NCBI GenBank assembly: GCA_963784995.1
Contig: CAWATZ010000003.1
Location: 2,864,692-2,928,691 of the forward strand
Length of the DNA stretch: 64,000 nt
Direction of reading: 5' to 3'
Source: CAWATZ01 sp963784995
GTDB taxonomy: Bacteria; Planctomycetota; Planctomycetia; Gemmatales; Gemmataceae
Below are positions 52,812 to 63,040 of this stretch, piece after piece. The notes under the pieces were generated by a model. The model made no database searches and was not told where the DNA came from. It saw only the letters and a list, made by a program, of their open reading frames with translations. Every line of letters begins with the position of its first letter. The stretch's first letter is position 1. The position numbers and the translations under genes were made by a program.

Positions 52812-55180
52812 TTGCCAAGCCTGCGACATCCGGAGTCCCAGGACAATCTCACAGTCGCGGCGGAGGACGAGCCCTTGCTGGACCGCGCCGGAAGGCTGCC
52901 CCTGAATGCACTGCCTGCTGCTGTCCCGACGACAATCGATGAGCCGGTCCTGGAGTGTTTCGGCCCGTTCCTGCTCCTCGAGAAGTTAGGCCAGGGCGGC
53001 TACGGCGTCGTCTACCGGGCGCGGGACACGCGCCGCGGCACCCTGGTGGCCCTGAAGCGACTGCGACCCGAGGTGGCGGGTCAGCCAGATCACGTGGCCC
53101 GCTTTCACCGCGAAATGGCAACCGCCAGGCAACTTGACCATCCTCACCTGGTCCGCTGCCTGGAGGGGGGAGTGGAACAGGGCATTCCCTACCTGGTCAT
53201 GGAATTGCTCGAGGGAGAGGACCTCCAGAAGCTGGTCAATCGGGTCGGCCCGCTCCCGGTTGCCGAGGCTTGCACCTGCGTGCGCGAGGCTGCCCTGGGG
53301 CTGGACCATGCTCACCAGAAGGACGTGGTGCATCGCGACGTCAAGCCCGGCAACCTTTTCGTCACGCCAACGGAGGAGACGCCGGCCGGTTGCCGAGGCC
53401 AGGTCAAGGTCCTTGACCTGGGGATGGCCCGCTGGCTGACCGTCGCGGACGGCCAGCAGCCGCTGACCGGCTCCGCCGACTTCCTTGGCACGCCCGATTA
53501 CGTGGCTCCCGAACAGGTGAAGGACTCTCGGTCCGCAACCGCCGCCGCCGACGTCTACAGTCTCGGCGCCACGCTGTATTTCCTGCTCAGCGGCAAGCGG
53601 CCTTTCGAGACGATCGAAGCCATTCCGGCGAAACTGGTTGCGGTCCAGAACCAGGAGCCAAGGCCTCTGGAACATCTGCGTCCCGATCTTCCTCAATCCT
53701 TGCTGGAGATAATCCGCATGACGATGCTCAAAGACCCCACGCGGCGCAAGTACACGGCAGCAACCCTTGCGGAGGCCCTGCGTCCCTTCTGTGCGAATGC
53801 CGAGCGCCACCCGAGAAACGCCGTGGGCCTCAGTCCCGGACGTCCTGGCAGAAGCGGTTGCTGATGGGGCTGGCGGTCCTGGCCCTTGTCTTGATTCCGC
53901 TTGTCGTCTGGCTGGCGGCCAACCCGGTTGTCCGCGTCCAGACACCTCAGGGAACGTTGGTGCTTAACTTCCCGGAGGGCATTCCTGCCGATCTCGAAGT
54001 CCTCGTGGACGGCGAGAAGGTAAAGGTGAAGAACCTCGACAAGGACCACAAACAGGTGGACATTGCTGTCGGCGACCGCCTGATCGAAGTGCGCGACGGC
54101 GAGAAGTTGCTCCAGCGCGAACCAAAGGTAGCGATTGCCAGCGGCAAGAAAACAGTCCTCACGGTCGAGATCGACCGCGGCAAGAAGGTGGGCCTGGTCG
54201 AACCCCCACGCCAACCCAGGGAGGAAGAACTGGTCGAACTCGGGAACATGTCCGGATTGCTGGGGAGACCCAATCGGCTGCATTTCTCTCCCGACGGCAA
54301 ACTGGCCGTTTCTACTTCCCGTCCTTCCATTGACCCGTTCATCAATTCCGTCGCCGTTTGGGACCTGGACAGGCGAACCCGGGTGGGCAAAGTTCATCAG
54401 CCGGCCGCTGGCGATGCGATCCTCTGCCCGCTGGGGTGTCTCCTCGATCCGATCGCCCTGAAAGTTGTTGTGTGGAGCCCGCTCATCGACAAGGAGGAGA
54501 AGTTTCCTCTGGCTCCCTCATCCTACGTTAGCTGCTTCGCGTTGTCTCCAACCAAAATCCAGGTGGCTGCCGCGGGCGGCGATGGGATTGCCGAGGTCTG
54601 GAACCTGAAGCCGATCAGGAAACATCGTGCGTTTACCCACGGCAAGTGCATCTACCACACCACTTACAGCAGCGATGCGCATTTTCTCTTGACCGGTGGC
54701 GACGATGCCGTGGTTCGCATCTGGGACGTGGAAAAAGACCGTCAGGAACACAGTTATGAGACTCCGTTCGCGCAAGGCGAATCGGCGCTCATGGTCCAGG
54801 TTGGCCTGTCGTCCGACGGCAAGCGAGTTGCGGCTCTCGCCCTGGTAAAAGTTCCGTTAGACCGACCATTCAGGTACAAGGTGCTGGTCTGGGACCAACC
54901 AACGGGGAAAGTCCTGCGGCAGATCGACGTTGGCGAAAGCCGTCTCCACCTTCCGGCCGCTTTCACCCCCGACGGCCGGCGGGCCCTGACCGGGCACGAC
55001 GACGGCACGATCAAATGGTGGGACCTCGAAAACGGCAAGGAACTCTTCAGTATCCAGAAGCACAAGGGACCGGTAACTTCCCTCGACATCGAACCCGAAG
55101 GTCGGTGGGGGCTCTCCGGGGGGGAAGATTTGACCTTGCGACTCTGGCAGCTGCCGAAATTCGCTGCCAAGAAACCGTAA
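52812..55180 (+). pseudogene. Ser/Thr kinase fused to membrane helix, PEGA-like region and WD40 propeller; one-base frameshift
   Basis: Starts at TTG 52812 (GGAAG 5 bases before). Kinase at ~residues 45-320: GQGGYGVVYRA, VALKRL, HRDVKPGNLF, but DLGMA replaces DFG (DLG), and GTPDYVAPEQ. The frame is lost near 53804-53807 (GCGC). One frame over, LLMGLAVLALVLIPLVVWL is a membrane helix, followed by a PEGA-like segment (VVRVQTPQGTLVLNFPEG ... VEVRDGEKLLQREPKV) and WD40 blades (FSPDGKLAVSTS, FALSPTKIQVAAAGGDG, FLLTGGDDAVVRIWDV, FTPDGRRALTGHDDGTIKWWDL) to 55180. The repaired protein is ~789 residues. Sequence error or real inactivation cannot be told apart. Confidence 0.88.
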
Positions 55181-55204
55181 GATCTCAGGTGTGTGGGCGA
55201 TAGG

Positions 55205-55270
55205 GTGACAAGGTGACAGAGGAAGCGTCTTCGTTCACCTTGTCACCTTGTCACCTTGTCACCTTGTCAC
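55205..55270. repeat. CACCTTGT tandem repeats (4 copies) with inverted partner, between convergent genes
   Basis: GTGACAAGGTGACA at 55205-55218 faces four 8-base CACCTTGT units at 55236-55267 plus CAC. It lies between the WD40 gene end (55180) and the GH15 gene, whose stop codon (55259-55261) is inside the last units. It probably acts as a two-way terminator; unit number may change. Confidence 0.9.
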
Positions 55271-57112
55271 TTCAGAGGGCCATCCGGAGAGGGCCCGGTC
55301 GAGGTTGAAGGCGGCGCTGATCAGTGCCAGGTGCGTGAAGGCCTGCGGGAAATTGCCCAGGGCCTCGCCACTGGGGCCGGTCTGTTCGGCGTAAAGCCCG
55401 AGGTGGTTGCCGTAACCCAGCATCTGCTCGAACAGCAGGCGGGCCTCGGCCAGACGCGGCGGATCGGTCCGCCCGGCCCGGGTCAGCGCCTCCACCAGCC
55501 AGAAGCTGCACATGTTGAACGTCCCCTCGACGCCCGGCAGCCCGTCCGGGGCCGCCTTCGGGTCGTAGCGGTAGACCAGCCCATCGGCGGCCAGGCCGCC
55601 CCGGGTAGCGGGCGACCGGATGGCGTCCACCGTGGCCAGCATGCGCGGGTCGTTGGGAGCCATGAAGAAGGTCAGCGGCATCAGCAGGGCCGAGGCGTCC
55701 AGGGCATCCGAGCCGTAGGACTGCACAAACGCCCCCCGCGACTCACTCCAGCCCCGCGCCATCACCTCCTCGTAGACCGCATCACGGGCCTTCAGCCAGG
55801 CCGCCCGGTCTGCCGGGAAGGAACGTTTGTCCGCCAGCCGCAGCCCGCGGTCCAGCGCCACCCAGCACATGAACTTCGAGTAGACAAAGTGCCGCCGCCC
55901 GCCGCGCACCTCCCAGACGCCCTCGTCCTCCCGGCCCCAGTTGTCAGCCACCCAGTCAACCAACTTGCGGAGGTTCCTCCAGACGTCGTAGCCGATCGGG
56001 GCGACATACTTGTTGCCCAGGTAGGCCGCGTCCATCAGCTCGCCGTAGATGTCCAGCTGGAGCTGCCCGTGGGCGGCGTTGCCGACCCGGACCGGCCTTG
56101 ACCCCACGTAGCCCTCCAGGTGCGTCAGCTCCTGTTCGGCCAGGTCGGAGCGGCCGTCCACGGCGTACATGAGCTGGAGCGGCCCGTCGCCGTGCGAGTC
56201 GCGCTCCTTCCAGCGGGCGGCCAGCCAGTCCCGGAACCGGATGGCCTCCTCGGTGAAGCCGACCCGCAGGAATGCGTACACCGTGAAGGCGGCGTCACGA
56301 ATCCAGGTGTAGCGGTAGTCCCAGTTGCGCACGCCGCCGATCCCTTCCGGCAGGCTGGTGGTCGGGGCGGCGACGATGGCCCCGGTGGGCTGGTAGGTGA
56401 GCAGTTTCAGCGCCAGGGCCGAGCGCAGCACCACCTCGCGCCACCGGCCCCGGTAGGTGCAGCGGGCCGCCCAGCGGTGCCAGTAAGCGACCGTCTCGCG
56501 GAACCAGTCCCCGGCCTCCTCGGTCCCGGGACACCGGCCAGGAGGGGCGTCCGGGGCGATGGTCCGCAGGACGAACGTGGCACTCTGGCCCTCGCTGAGG
56601 GGGAATGAGGCGACAACGCCTCCGTCTTCGTGGCGGAGGGGGACCGAAGCGGCCAACCCCAGGGACAGGCCGGGAGAATCAAAACGCGCGCCCTGCCCGC
56701 ATACCAGGGTTTCGTGCCGCGCCCGGGCATAGTCGAACGCAGGACGAAACTCCGCCTCCATCGGCAGCTGACCACGGACCACCCGCACCCGGCGGACGAG
56801 CTGGGCGTCCGGCTCGGCCCCGGGTCCGACCGGCATGTAGTCCTCAACCTCGGCGATGCCGTCGGGATGCAGGAAGCGGGTGATCAGGACGTTGGTTTCC
56901 GGCCAGTAGTATTGCTTGTGGCGCGGCGTCCCGGCCGCGGTCGGGGCGATCCGGAACCTCCCCCCCTTGTCGGCGTCGAGGATGGCCCCGAACACGCTGG
57001 GCGAGTCGAAGCGCGGCAGGCAGAGCCAATCGACCGACCCGTCCAGGCTGACCAGTGCGGCACTGTGCATGTTCCCGATAATGCCGTGATTCTCGATCGG
57101 TTGGTAGCGCAT
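55259..57112 (-). CDS. Glycoside hydrolase family 15 (glucoamylase/trehalase-like)
   Basis: A 617-residue protein. Start ATG 57112 (MRYQPIENHGIIGNMHSAALV) is chosen because it begins the family domain; an upstream ATG 57337 with GGAGAGG 7 bases before it, 14 bases after the preceding stop, would add 75 residues without recognised features. The GH15 core: VSLDGSVDWLCLPRFDSPSVF, LTYQPTGAIVAAPTTSLPE, then GGVRNWDYRYTWIRDAAFTVYA with its general acid region near residue 340, and the C-terminal SFWLVEALTRAGR. It hydrolyses alpha-glucosides, possibly trehalose. It is directly downstream of the thioredoxin-reductase-like gene. Confidence 0.93.
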   Translation of the reverse strand: MRYQPIENHGIIGNMHSAALVSLDGSVDWLCLPRFDSPSVFGAILDADKGGRFRIAPTAAGTPRHKQYYWPETNVLITRFLHPDGIAEVEDYMPVGPGAEPDAQLVRRVRVVRGQLPMEAEFRPAFDYARARHETLVCGQGARFDSPGLSLGLAASVPLRHEDGGVVASFPLSEGQSATFVLRTIAPDAPPGRCPGTEEAGDWFRETVAYWHRWAARCTYRGRWREVVLRSALALKLLTYQPTGAIVAAPTTSLPEGIGGVRNWDYRYTWIRDAAFTVYAFLRVGFTEEAIRFRDWLAARWKERDSHGDGPLQLMYAVDGRSDLAEQELTHLEGYVGSRPVRVGNAAHGQLQLDIYGELMDAAYLGNKYVAPIGYDVWRNLRKLVDWVADNWGREDEGVWEVRGGRRHFVYSKFMCWVALDRGLRLADKRSFPADRAAWLKARDAVYEEVMARGWSESRGAFVQSYGSDALDASALLMPLTFFMAPNDPRMLATVDAIRSPATRGGLAADGLVYRYDPKAAPDGLPGVEGTFNMCSFWLVEALTRAGRTDPPRLAEARLLFEQMLGYGNHLGLYAEQTGPSGEALGNFPQAFTHLALISAAFNLDRALSGWPSEVTR

Positions 57113-57350
57113 CGGCTTCGGCCCCCCTTGCCCTGGGAGGGGGAGCCCATGCGCCAGCCAGGCTGCACGCGCCAGGCGCCCCCTCGATTGCTGGTAGTTC
57201 GCCTGATTCCGTGACTCGGTCGCGCAGGACCTGGGCAGGTGGCTGCCCAGATCCTGTCCCAGGCCCAGGCCCTGCGAGATACTCTGCCCCGAGAGTTTCA
57301 CTTCCGATTGTGCAGTTGTCGGCGGGATCGTTGCCATTGCGCCTCTCCAA

Positions 57351-58994
57351 TCAACGGCTGATCGACAGCAGGCGATGGGCACAGGTAACGGCCAACGAGC
57401 CGTCGCCGACCGCGAAGCCGACGCGCTTGGTAGACCCGGACCGGATGTCTCCGGCGGCGAGGATGCCCGGCACGCTGGTTTCCAGAGGGCAAGGATCGCG
57501 ATCTGTCCGGGGCCACGCTCCGGACCGAACAACGTCGGTGCCCGTGAGCAGGTAACCGTTGGCATCGCGAGCAATCTCAGGGGGAAGCCAGTCGGCCGCC
57601 GGGTCGGCGCCGATGAACACGAACACAGCCGAACAAGGCACGCGCTGTTCCGATTTGGTGGCGTTATTCCTCAGAACCAGCGCTTCCACGTGCCGCTTTC
57701 CCTCGATCGCTCCGATTTCGGTCTGCTCATGAACGACGATGTTGGCGGTTGCCCGGATACGCTGGGTCAGGTAGTCCGACATGCCCTGACCCAGTGTGCG
57801 ACGGATCAGCAGATGCACCCGGCGCGACCGGCAGCACTCCGCGAGGAACATGACGGCCTGTCCGGCCGAGTTGCCGCCGCCGACCACGGCGACGTCGGCG
57901 TTATCGTACAGGTCCGCTTCGACCGTCGTGCAGGCATAATAGATGCCGGCGCCGGCGAAGCGGTCGGCGCCCTCGGCTTGCAGCCGTCGCCAGTGGACGC
58001 CCAGGGCGAGCAGCAGCACTCGGCAGCGGACCTGGGCGCCGCAATCCAGCTGCAGCCTGTGCAAGTCATTGCCGGATTGGGCGGGAGTCACTTTCTCCAC
58101 CGCGACCGGGGCGACCATGCGGGCGCCAAATTTGAGCATCTGCAAGACACCCCGCGTCGCCAGGTCGGCACCACTCAGGCCGGCCGGAAAACCGATGAAG
58201 TTTTCGATCCGCGACGAACCGCCCGCCTGTCCGCCGGGTCCAAGCTTGTCGAGCAGCAAAGTGGACAGGCCCTCGGACGAGGCATAGACCGCCGCGGCAA
58301 GACCGGCCGGGCCGGCTCCGACAATCGCGAAGTCCACCTCCTGCGACGGACAGTGTTTCCAGATGCCGGCCTCGGAGGCCAGCTCCTGCAAGGAAGGATT
58401 CACCAGCACTCGTCCGCTGCTGCACTCAATGACCGGCGTCTTGCGCGGAGAGCCCAGCCTCGTGAACAGCTGCCGGCCCGCTTCGGTTTCCGTGTCGAAC
58501 CACGTGAAGGGGACAAAGTTCTTGTAAAGAAACTCGCGGACGGTGTTGGTATCACGGCAGCGTCCTGGACCGACCACACGCAACCCGAACGTGCCCATCT
58601 TCGAGAGCAGCTCGCGGCGACGAGTGAAGGCAACGATCAGCTTCTCACCGAAACTCGGCACCCGATTCAAGAGCGCCCGGAGATGGCTGTTGGGGACCCG
58701 CCAAACACGGGTGGCGCCGCGCGCGACCGCGGTCACAACCACGGGACGACCGGTCAAGACGTCGATGTCGCCGGAAAACTGCCCCGGCTCGTGGGTGACA
58801 ATGAGGCGGTCGCCGTCCGTTGGATTGCGAATCTCGATCTGCCCGGATTCGACAATGTACAAATCGATGTCCGCCTGACCCGACCGGAAAACGGTTTCAC
58901 CGTCTGCGTAGTCGCAAGGTGTCGCCAGGGGCTTGACCAGCGCAAGTTCGGTGCTGGTGAGCTGAGGAAACGCGACTTCTTCGATCTGAGGCAT
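57351..58994 (-). CDS. Cyclic-nucleotide-binding domain fused to thioredoxin-reductase-like flavoprotein
   Basis: A 547-residue protein from ATG 58994. Residues ~15-140 are a cNMP-binding domain (TVFRSGQADIDLYIVESGQIEI, GDIDVLTGRPVVVTAV). Residues ~155-205 are a short thioredoxin/glutaredoxin-like linker (RDTNTVREFLYKNFVPFTWFDTE). Then FAD (IVGAGPAGLAAAVYA) and NADP (VVGGGNSAGQAVMFLAE) domains of a TrxR-like protein. The usual active-site CxxC pair is missing: the segment is YYACTTVEADLYDN. It probably transfers electrons to a partner under cyclic-nucleotide control. Upstream of, and close to, the GH15 gene. Confidence 0.93.
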   Translation of the reverse strand: MPQIEEVAFPQLTSTELALVKPLATPCDYADGETVFRSGQADIDLYIVESGQIEIRNPTDGDRLIVTHEPGQFSGDIDVLTGRPVVVTAVARGATRVWRVPNSHLRALLNRVPSFGEKLIVAFTRRRELLSKMGTFGLRVVGPGRCRDTNTVREFLYKNFVPFTWFDTETEAGRQLFTRLGSPRKTPVIECSSGRVLVNPSLQELASEAGIWKHCPSQEVDFAIVGAGPAGLAAAVYASSEGLSTLLLDKLGPGGQAGGSSRIENFIGFPAGLSGADLATRGVLQMLKFGARMVAPVAVEKVTPAQSGNDLHRLQLDCGAQVRCRVLLLALGVHWRRLQAEGADRFAGAGIYYACTTVEADLYDNADVAVVGGGNSAGQAVMFLAECCRSRRVHLLIRRTLGQGMSDYLTQRIRATANIVVHEQTEIGAIEGKRHVEALVLRNNATKSEQRVPCSAVFVFIGADPAADWLPPEIARDANGYLLTGTDVVRSGAWPRTDRDPCPLETSVPGILAAGDIRSGSTKRVGFAVGDGSLAVTCAHRLLSISR

Positions 58995-59054
58995 TGCGCC
59001 ATCTCCTAACTTGGCTCGCCGCTCCCAGGAACCGGGCGAATTCTTTGGACGGAT

Positions 59055-60120
59055 TCACGCCGGGATGATCCGCTCCCGCCGCAATCGGGCAAACAGGTCC
59101 AGGAACGAACCCAGCGTCGGCTGGTATACGTGGAAGCCGGCCAGTCGGCTCCTGGTCATGTCGGTCACGACCTCGATCTCCCGCCCCAGATCCGCGTCGG
59201 TGTGCCAGGCCGACGCCAGTTTGCCGAGGTCGGCTTCGGCGAGGCCATGCTTGGCCGCGATCCTGGCCCAGGTCGGGCCCGCATCCGCCAGCTGCGGCTC
59301 CAGCGGCATTCGACGGGCCGGGTACGGGGCGGCCTCGATGCCGAAGTCGGCCGCCAGCTTGGGCCAGAGCCAGCGCCAGCGGAAGATGTCGCCGTTGACG
59401 ACGTTGAACGCCTGATTGCGGCCGGCTTCGGAGGTCGCCGCCCATTCCAGGTGCTTGGCGAGGATGCGAGCGTCGGTCACGTCGGTCAGCCCCTCCCACT
59501 GCTGGGCGGAGCCGGGGAAGACGAAGGGGCGGCCGGTCTCGCGGCAGATAGTGGCGTAGACGGCGAGGGTCACGCCCATGTTCATGGAGGTGCCAACGGA
59601 GTAGCCGATGGTCGTGTGCGACCGATGCACGCTCCAGGTGAAGCCCTGCCGCCGGGCCGCCTCGAAGAGCGCGTCCTCCTGGGCGTAGAAGAAGTTCGGG
59701 AAGGGCAGCCGCGGCATCTCCTCGCGCAGCGGGGTGTCCGGCTTGACCTTCGCGTAATACTCAAACGGCCCGAGGTAATGCTTCAGGCCGGTGACGAGGG
59801 CGACGTGCCGGAGGCTGCGCGGACGGCTTGAGAGCGGCGAGCAGGTTCCGCACCAGGGCGCCGTTGGCCGCGATGTTCTCCTCCTCAGTCGCCCGGTGGA
59901 CCCAGGTCGTGAAGAACACGTGGGTCGGGTCGATGCCGGAAAGCGCAGCCCGCAGCGCCTCCGGGTCCAGCATGTCGGCGGCGACCGGGCGAACCCCGGG
60001 AACGCCGCCCTGCGGCTTGCGGGCGACGCCGTGGACCTCCCAGCCCTTCGACAGGAGATGCTCGGCCAGATTGCTCCCGATCAAGCCGGTCGCTCCGGCG
60101 ATGACTGCTCGGAATGTCAT
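59055..60120 (-). pseudogene. NAD(P)-dependent epimerase/SDR (PRISE-like), one-base frameshift
   Basis: Start ATG 60120: MTFRAVIAGATGLIGSNLAEHLL has the Rossmann GxxGxxG motif. The frame breaks near 59817-59820 (GCGC) after NLLAALKP; continuing one frame over (LRHVALVTGLKHYLGPFEYYAKV, then MPRLPFPNFFYAQEDALFEAARRQGFTWSVHRSHTTIGYS) restores the family sequence to the stop at 59055. The repaired protein has ~355 residues, the size of the PRISE/iridoid-synthase-like group. The substrate is unknown. It is co-directional with the SDR upstream. Confidence 0.88.
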
Positions 60121-60159
60121 GAGTTTCTCCTTCTTCCAAGATGTCCGGTCGAATTCGTC

Positions 60160-60906
60160 TCAACGGAGCCCCCCGGAGATGGAAAGGGTTTCCCCCGTAA
60201 TGTAGGCAGACTCAGCGGATGCCAGGAATACGACCGCCGGCGCGATGTCTTGCGGCCGGCCGATCCGGCCGAGCGGGGTTTGCGCTTCCATCTGCTTTTG
60301 GAAATCGCTGCCGGGGATGCCGGCGGCATGCAGACCCTCGGTTTCGATCACGCCGGGGTTGACGGCGTTGACGCGGATCTTGCGCGGCCCCAGTTCCTGG
60401 GCCAGGGAGCGCGTGATCGCATTCACGGCCGCCTTGGTGGCGCTGTACACGGACGTGTTCGGTGGCGCCGACGTGGCGGCAAACGAGCTGAGGTTGATGA
60501 TGCTGCCGCCGGCGGGACCGAACTGCTTGACGGCTTCTTGCGTCGTCAACAAGAGCCCTAGCACGTTGAGGTTAAAGTGCTTGTGAAAGTGCTCGGCAGT
60601 GATCGCCTCCAACGGGGCAAACTCATAGATGCCGGCGTTGTTCACGAGGATGTCGAGCTTGCCGAACGCCTTCTTCGTCTCGGCGAAGAGGCGGCGAATG
60701 TCATCGAGCTTGGAAACATCGGCCTGCACGGCCACGGCTTTCCCGTCCGCTTTCCGGATGCGATCGACGACCGCTTCCGCGCCGGCCTTGCTGCTGGCGT
60801 AATTGACCACGACCGCCGCGCCAGCCGCCGCCAAATGCTCGGCAATGGCCGCGCCGATGCCTTTCGACGCACCCGTGACAACAGCGACCTGTCCGTCAAG
60901 TTTCAT
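60160..60906 (-). CDS. SDR family NAD(P)-dependent oxidoreductase
   Basis: A 248-residue protein from ATG 60906 with GGAGG just before it. Classical SDR motifs: TGASKGIG (cofactor), NNAG, catalytic Ser in SIINLSSFA, YSATK (Tyr-x3-Lys), and PGVIETEG. It resembles the FabG/3-oxoacyl-reductase type. Actual substrate unknown. Forty bases upstream of the frameshifted epimerase gene. Intact. Confidence 0.95.
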   Translation of the reverse strand: MKLDGQVAVVTGASKGIGAAIAEHLAAAGAAVVVNYASSKAGAEAVVDRIRKADGKAVAVQADVSKLDDIRRLFAETKKAFGKLDILVNNAGIYEFAPLEAITAEHFHKHFNLNVLGLLLTTQEAVKQFGPAGGSIINLSSFAATSAPPNTSVYSATKAAVNAITRSLAQELGPRKIRVNAVNPGVIETEGLHAAGIPGSDFQKQMEAQTPLGRIGRPQDIAPAVVFLASAESAYITGETLSISGGLR

Positions 60907-60966
60907 GGCAGAACCTCCAGTTAGAAGACACGTTGAGCAACTAGCGATCGTACGATACGCGAGAGT

Positions 60967-60987
60967 CACCGGGGTTAAACCCCGGTG
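60967..60987. repeat. REP-like hairpin CACCGGGGTT/AACCCCGGTG
   Basis: CACCGGGGTT and AACCCCGGTG form a 10-bp perfect stem with one loop base. It sits at the truncated end of the alcohol dehydrogenase fragment and may mark the junction where the rest of that gene was lost. Confidence 0.8.
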
Positions 60988-61205
60988 AAGGCTACGCCAC
61001 TCACGCCAGCGAGGTCAAGACCCAGAAAGGGGGGCGTCCGTCCCAGGAAATTGAGGTCGGCCAGCTTAGACTCCAGCGGGTTGAGCGACGAGGCGGCGAC
61101 GCGGATCAGAACCTGGTCGGCCGCCGGCCGCGGGACGGGAACACGCACCGCCTCGAGCGGCAGCCCAGCTCGGTCTCTTGTGTAACCGACGCCGAGAAAC
61201 GTCAC
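60975..61205 (-). pseudogene. N-terminal fragment of a zinc-type/quinone alcohol dehydrogenase
   Basis: From GTG 61205 the frame encodes ~76 residues: LPLEAVRVPVPRPAADQVLIRVAASSLNPLESKLADLNFLGRTPPFLGLDLAGV is the GroES-like N-terminal domain of medium-chain dehydrogenases. The usual ~330-residue protein is cut off after GLDLAGV, exactly at the REP-like hairpin. No catalytic or Rossmann domain remains. A fragment, not a functional gene. Confidence 0.8.
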
Positions 61206-61597
61206 CGGAATCGTCTGCAGTCTGCTTCATGTTTCGCTTCCCTCTGATGACATGCCCGGCCCGCGACGGCGTCGGCAGGACGAATCGATTTTCCTGACCG
61301 TCGCGGATTTTGGGGAGGAAGGAGCCGAGACCCAAGCGCTGAGGCCGCCACACCGCCAACGGCGCTTTTGCTTGGCGGTGTCGCCAGGAGAAGCCCGGGC
61401 GTGTCTGTGCTTGCCCCACGGATGACAAAAAAGCGACACCGCCAACACGCCAGCAGCACACGCTGTCTCTTCTGGCCCTCTTTTGACCCTTCCCCAAAAT
61501 CCGTGACGATCAGCGCTTTTCGCCAGGCGGCTCCTGTATTCTTCAGCCCGTTCGCGCCGGTGTCGGGTCGCTCGGGTTCGACTGGGAGAATTACACC
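61206..61597. other. Inter-fragment region with nested inverted repeats
   Basis: Between the dehydrogenase fragment and the defence-protein fragment. Segments such as GCGGATTTTGGGGAGG (about 61307) and its approximate complement CCTTCCCCAAAATCCGTGACG (about 61487), and GGCGGTGTCGC (about 61374) and GCGACACCGCC (about 61431), are nested inverted repeats. The region may be a scar of a mobile element. No ORF is supported. Confidence 0.5.
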
Positions 61598-62829
61598 ATG
61601 GGCGGGCTTGCCCGTGGGAGATCGACCTACGATTTCAGTCATCCGGATTTTGTTCGTGTAAAGGAGGAGGTACTGTGGAGGATCCACGACCTCGGCTATT
61701 CGCTCGCTCGGTTTGGAGCCGTCGACGCTCAGATCTCACGTTCACGAAATTTTCGGCGGGACGAACCGGATAGAGCTGATCGGTACGGCAAGAAGTATTC
61801 GTGGATTGCGTTTTATGAACTTTGGGGGTTTCGAAGCGACGCAGGGCTTCTCCAAGAGAAATCGTGGCGGGGATCTGAGCCTCATCCGGAGGGCGTAGAC
61901 ATTGATCCCAGTTTCCCGACGCCTCGCAAAACAAGAATATCTTTGAAGTTGATATTTTAGGGAGGCGCCATCCGGATGCGGTGAAGTGGGTGAGCAAGGG
62001 TCCCATTCCTCCTGTCAGACAGTGGTTCGTCTGCAAGAACCGCACCTTGCCGAAGGATCAGTGGGTGCTGGCGCATGGTGGCGTCTACGGACACGGCACT
62101 GAAGTTGGGCGAACGGGATACGTGCGGATCCGTGGGCACTTTTTACCGGAAGCGGATCTTGCAAAACTAAAGCGTTTCCTGCGGTCCCGGAAAACGATAT
62201 TCGAGAACGAACGAGACACGCAACAAATTGAGGGATTCTTCGCCGGTGAGTTCCCCTGGCATGGAAGGATTCCTTACGTAGAACCCGAGAGCGTTCGACT
62301 TCCTGTGGGGCGACGCAAGGTGGCGCGTCCGCGGACGCCACTTGTGATCTTGTCCTTTGGTGGCAAGGAAGTTCGAATCGGTGGAGAAACAGAGCCGGCC
62401 TGGCAATACGAGACAGTGTACGAATCCGTGCAAATGATTCCGTTGGCCCAAGGCAACCGGTTTGGCGAGAGAAGTGCCCTCGAGCGTCCTCCAGGTTTGG
62501 TGCCCTCGAGGCAGCTCTGCGAATTCGCAGGATTGTGGCTCGGTCTCCCGACCTGGAGCACGGTCGACGGTTCAGGAAGAATCGCTTCGTTCTACTTGAG
62601 TGTCCCAGGAATTGGGAATTCCGCGTCGTCGCTTTTGGTTCGGAAAGATATCGTTAGCGCATACATGAAACAAACGAAATCATGCATGCTTTGGGTAGTG
62701 TCGGGCGAAAGACAGAGACTTTCTCGTTCGGGCATGAACGCAGCATATAAGAAATATTTACAGGTTTTCGCATTGGGACGGCGTGGTATTCAAAAGCTCC
62801 ATGAAGTGCGGGACTGGGGCAACGGATAG
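61598..62829 (+). pseudogene. Truncated C-terminal fragment of a large ATPase-type (AVAST-like) defence protein
   Basis: Two frames joined by one missing base near 61915 (TTTCCC). The first has DEPDRADRYGKKYSWIAFYEL, the second WVLAHGGVYGHGTEVGRTGYVRIRG ... TQQIEGFFAGEFPWHGRIPY. These match the conserved C-terminal region (RYGKKYQWIA ... LGEFPWAP) of very large bacterial putative defence proteins with ATPase cores (AVAST/STAND type). The ATPase core and N-terminus are missing, since the fragment has ~410 residues only. The local base composition is less GC-rich than the rest. I infer a degraded, horizontally gained gene. Confidence 0.55.
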
Positions 62830-63040
62830 TATTGCGTAGACCGATTGAAAATGCTTCGGCGTAGTTCGTCTCGATGATCATAAGAACCTATGCCAATCCA
62901 AGCCTTTTCGCTTCTCGATGTGTCAACTGAACATGAGGAATTGAGGCATTGGGGTTAATCTCAAGCCGATGGATCGTATCCTCCGTTGTGGATGTACGTC
63001 TGCCTGCCAAGCAGGCGAGCATGGCAGGAGGCGCTTCGTG

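Noticed and set aside
57113..57337. N-terminal extension of the GH15 protein
   Set aside because: A good ribosome site precedes ATG 57337, but the extra 75 residues look unlike a folded domain; kept as an alternative start only.
62830..63040. AbiEii toxin gene next to AbiEi
   Set aside because: Only 211 bases separate the antitoxin gene from the convergent fragment, and no nucleotidyltransferase motif is present.
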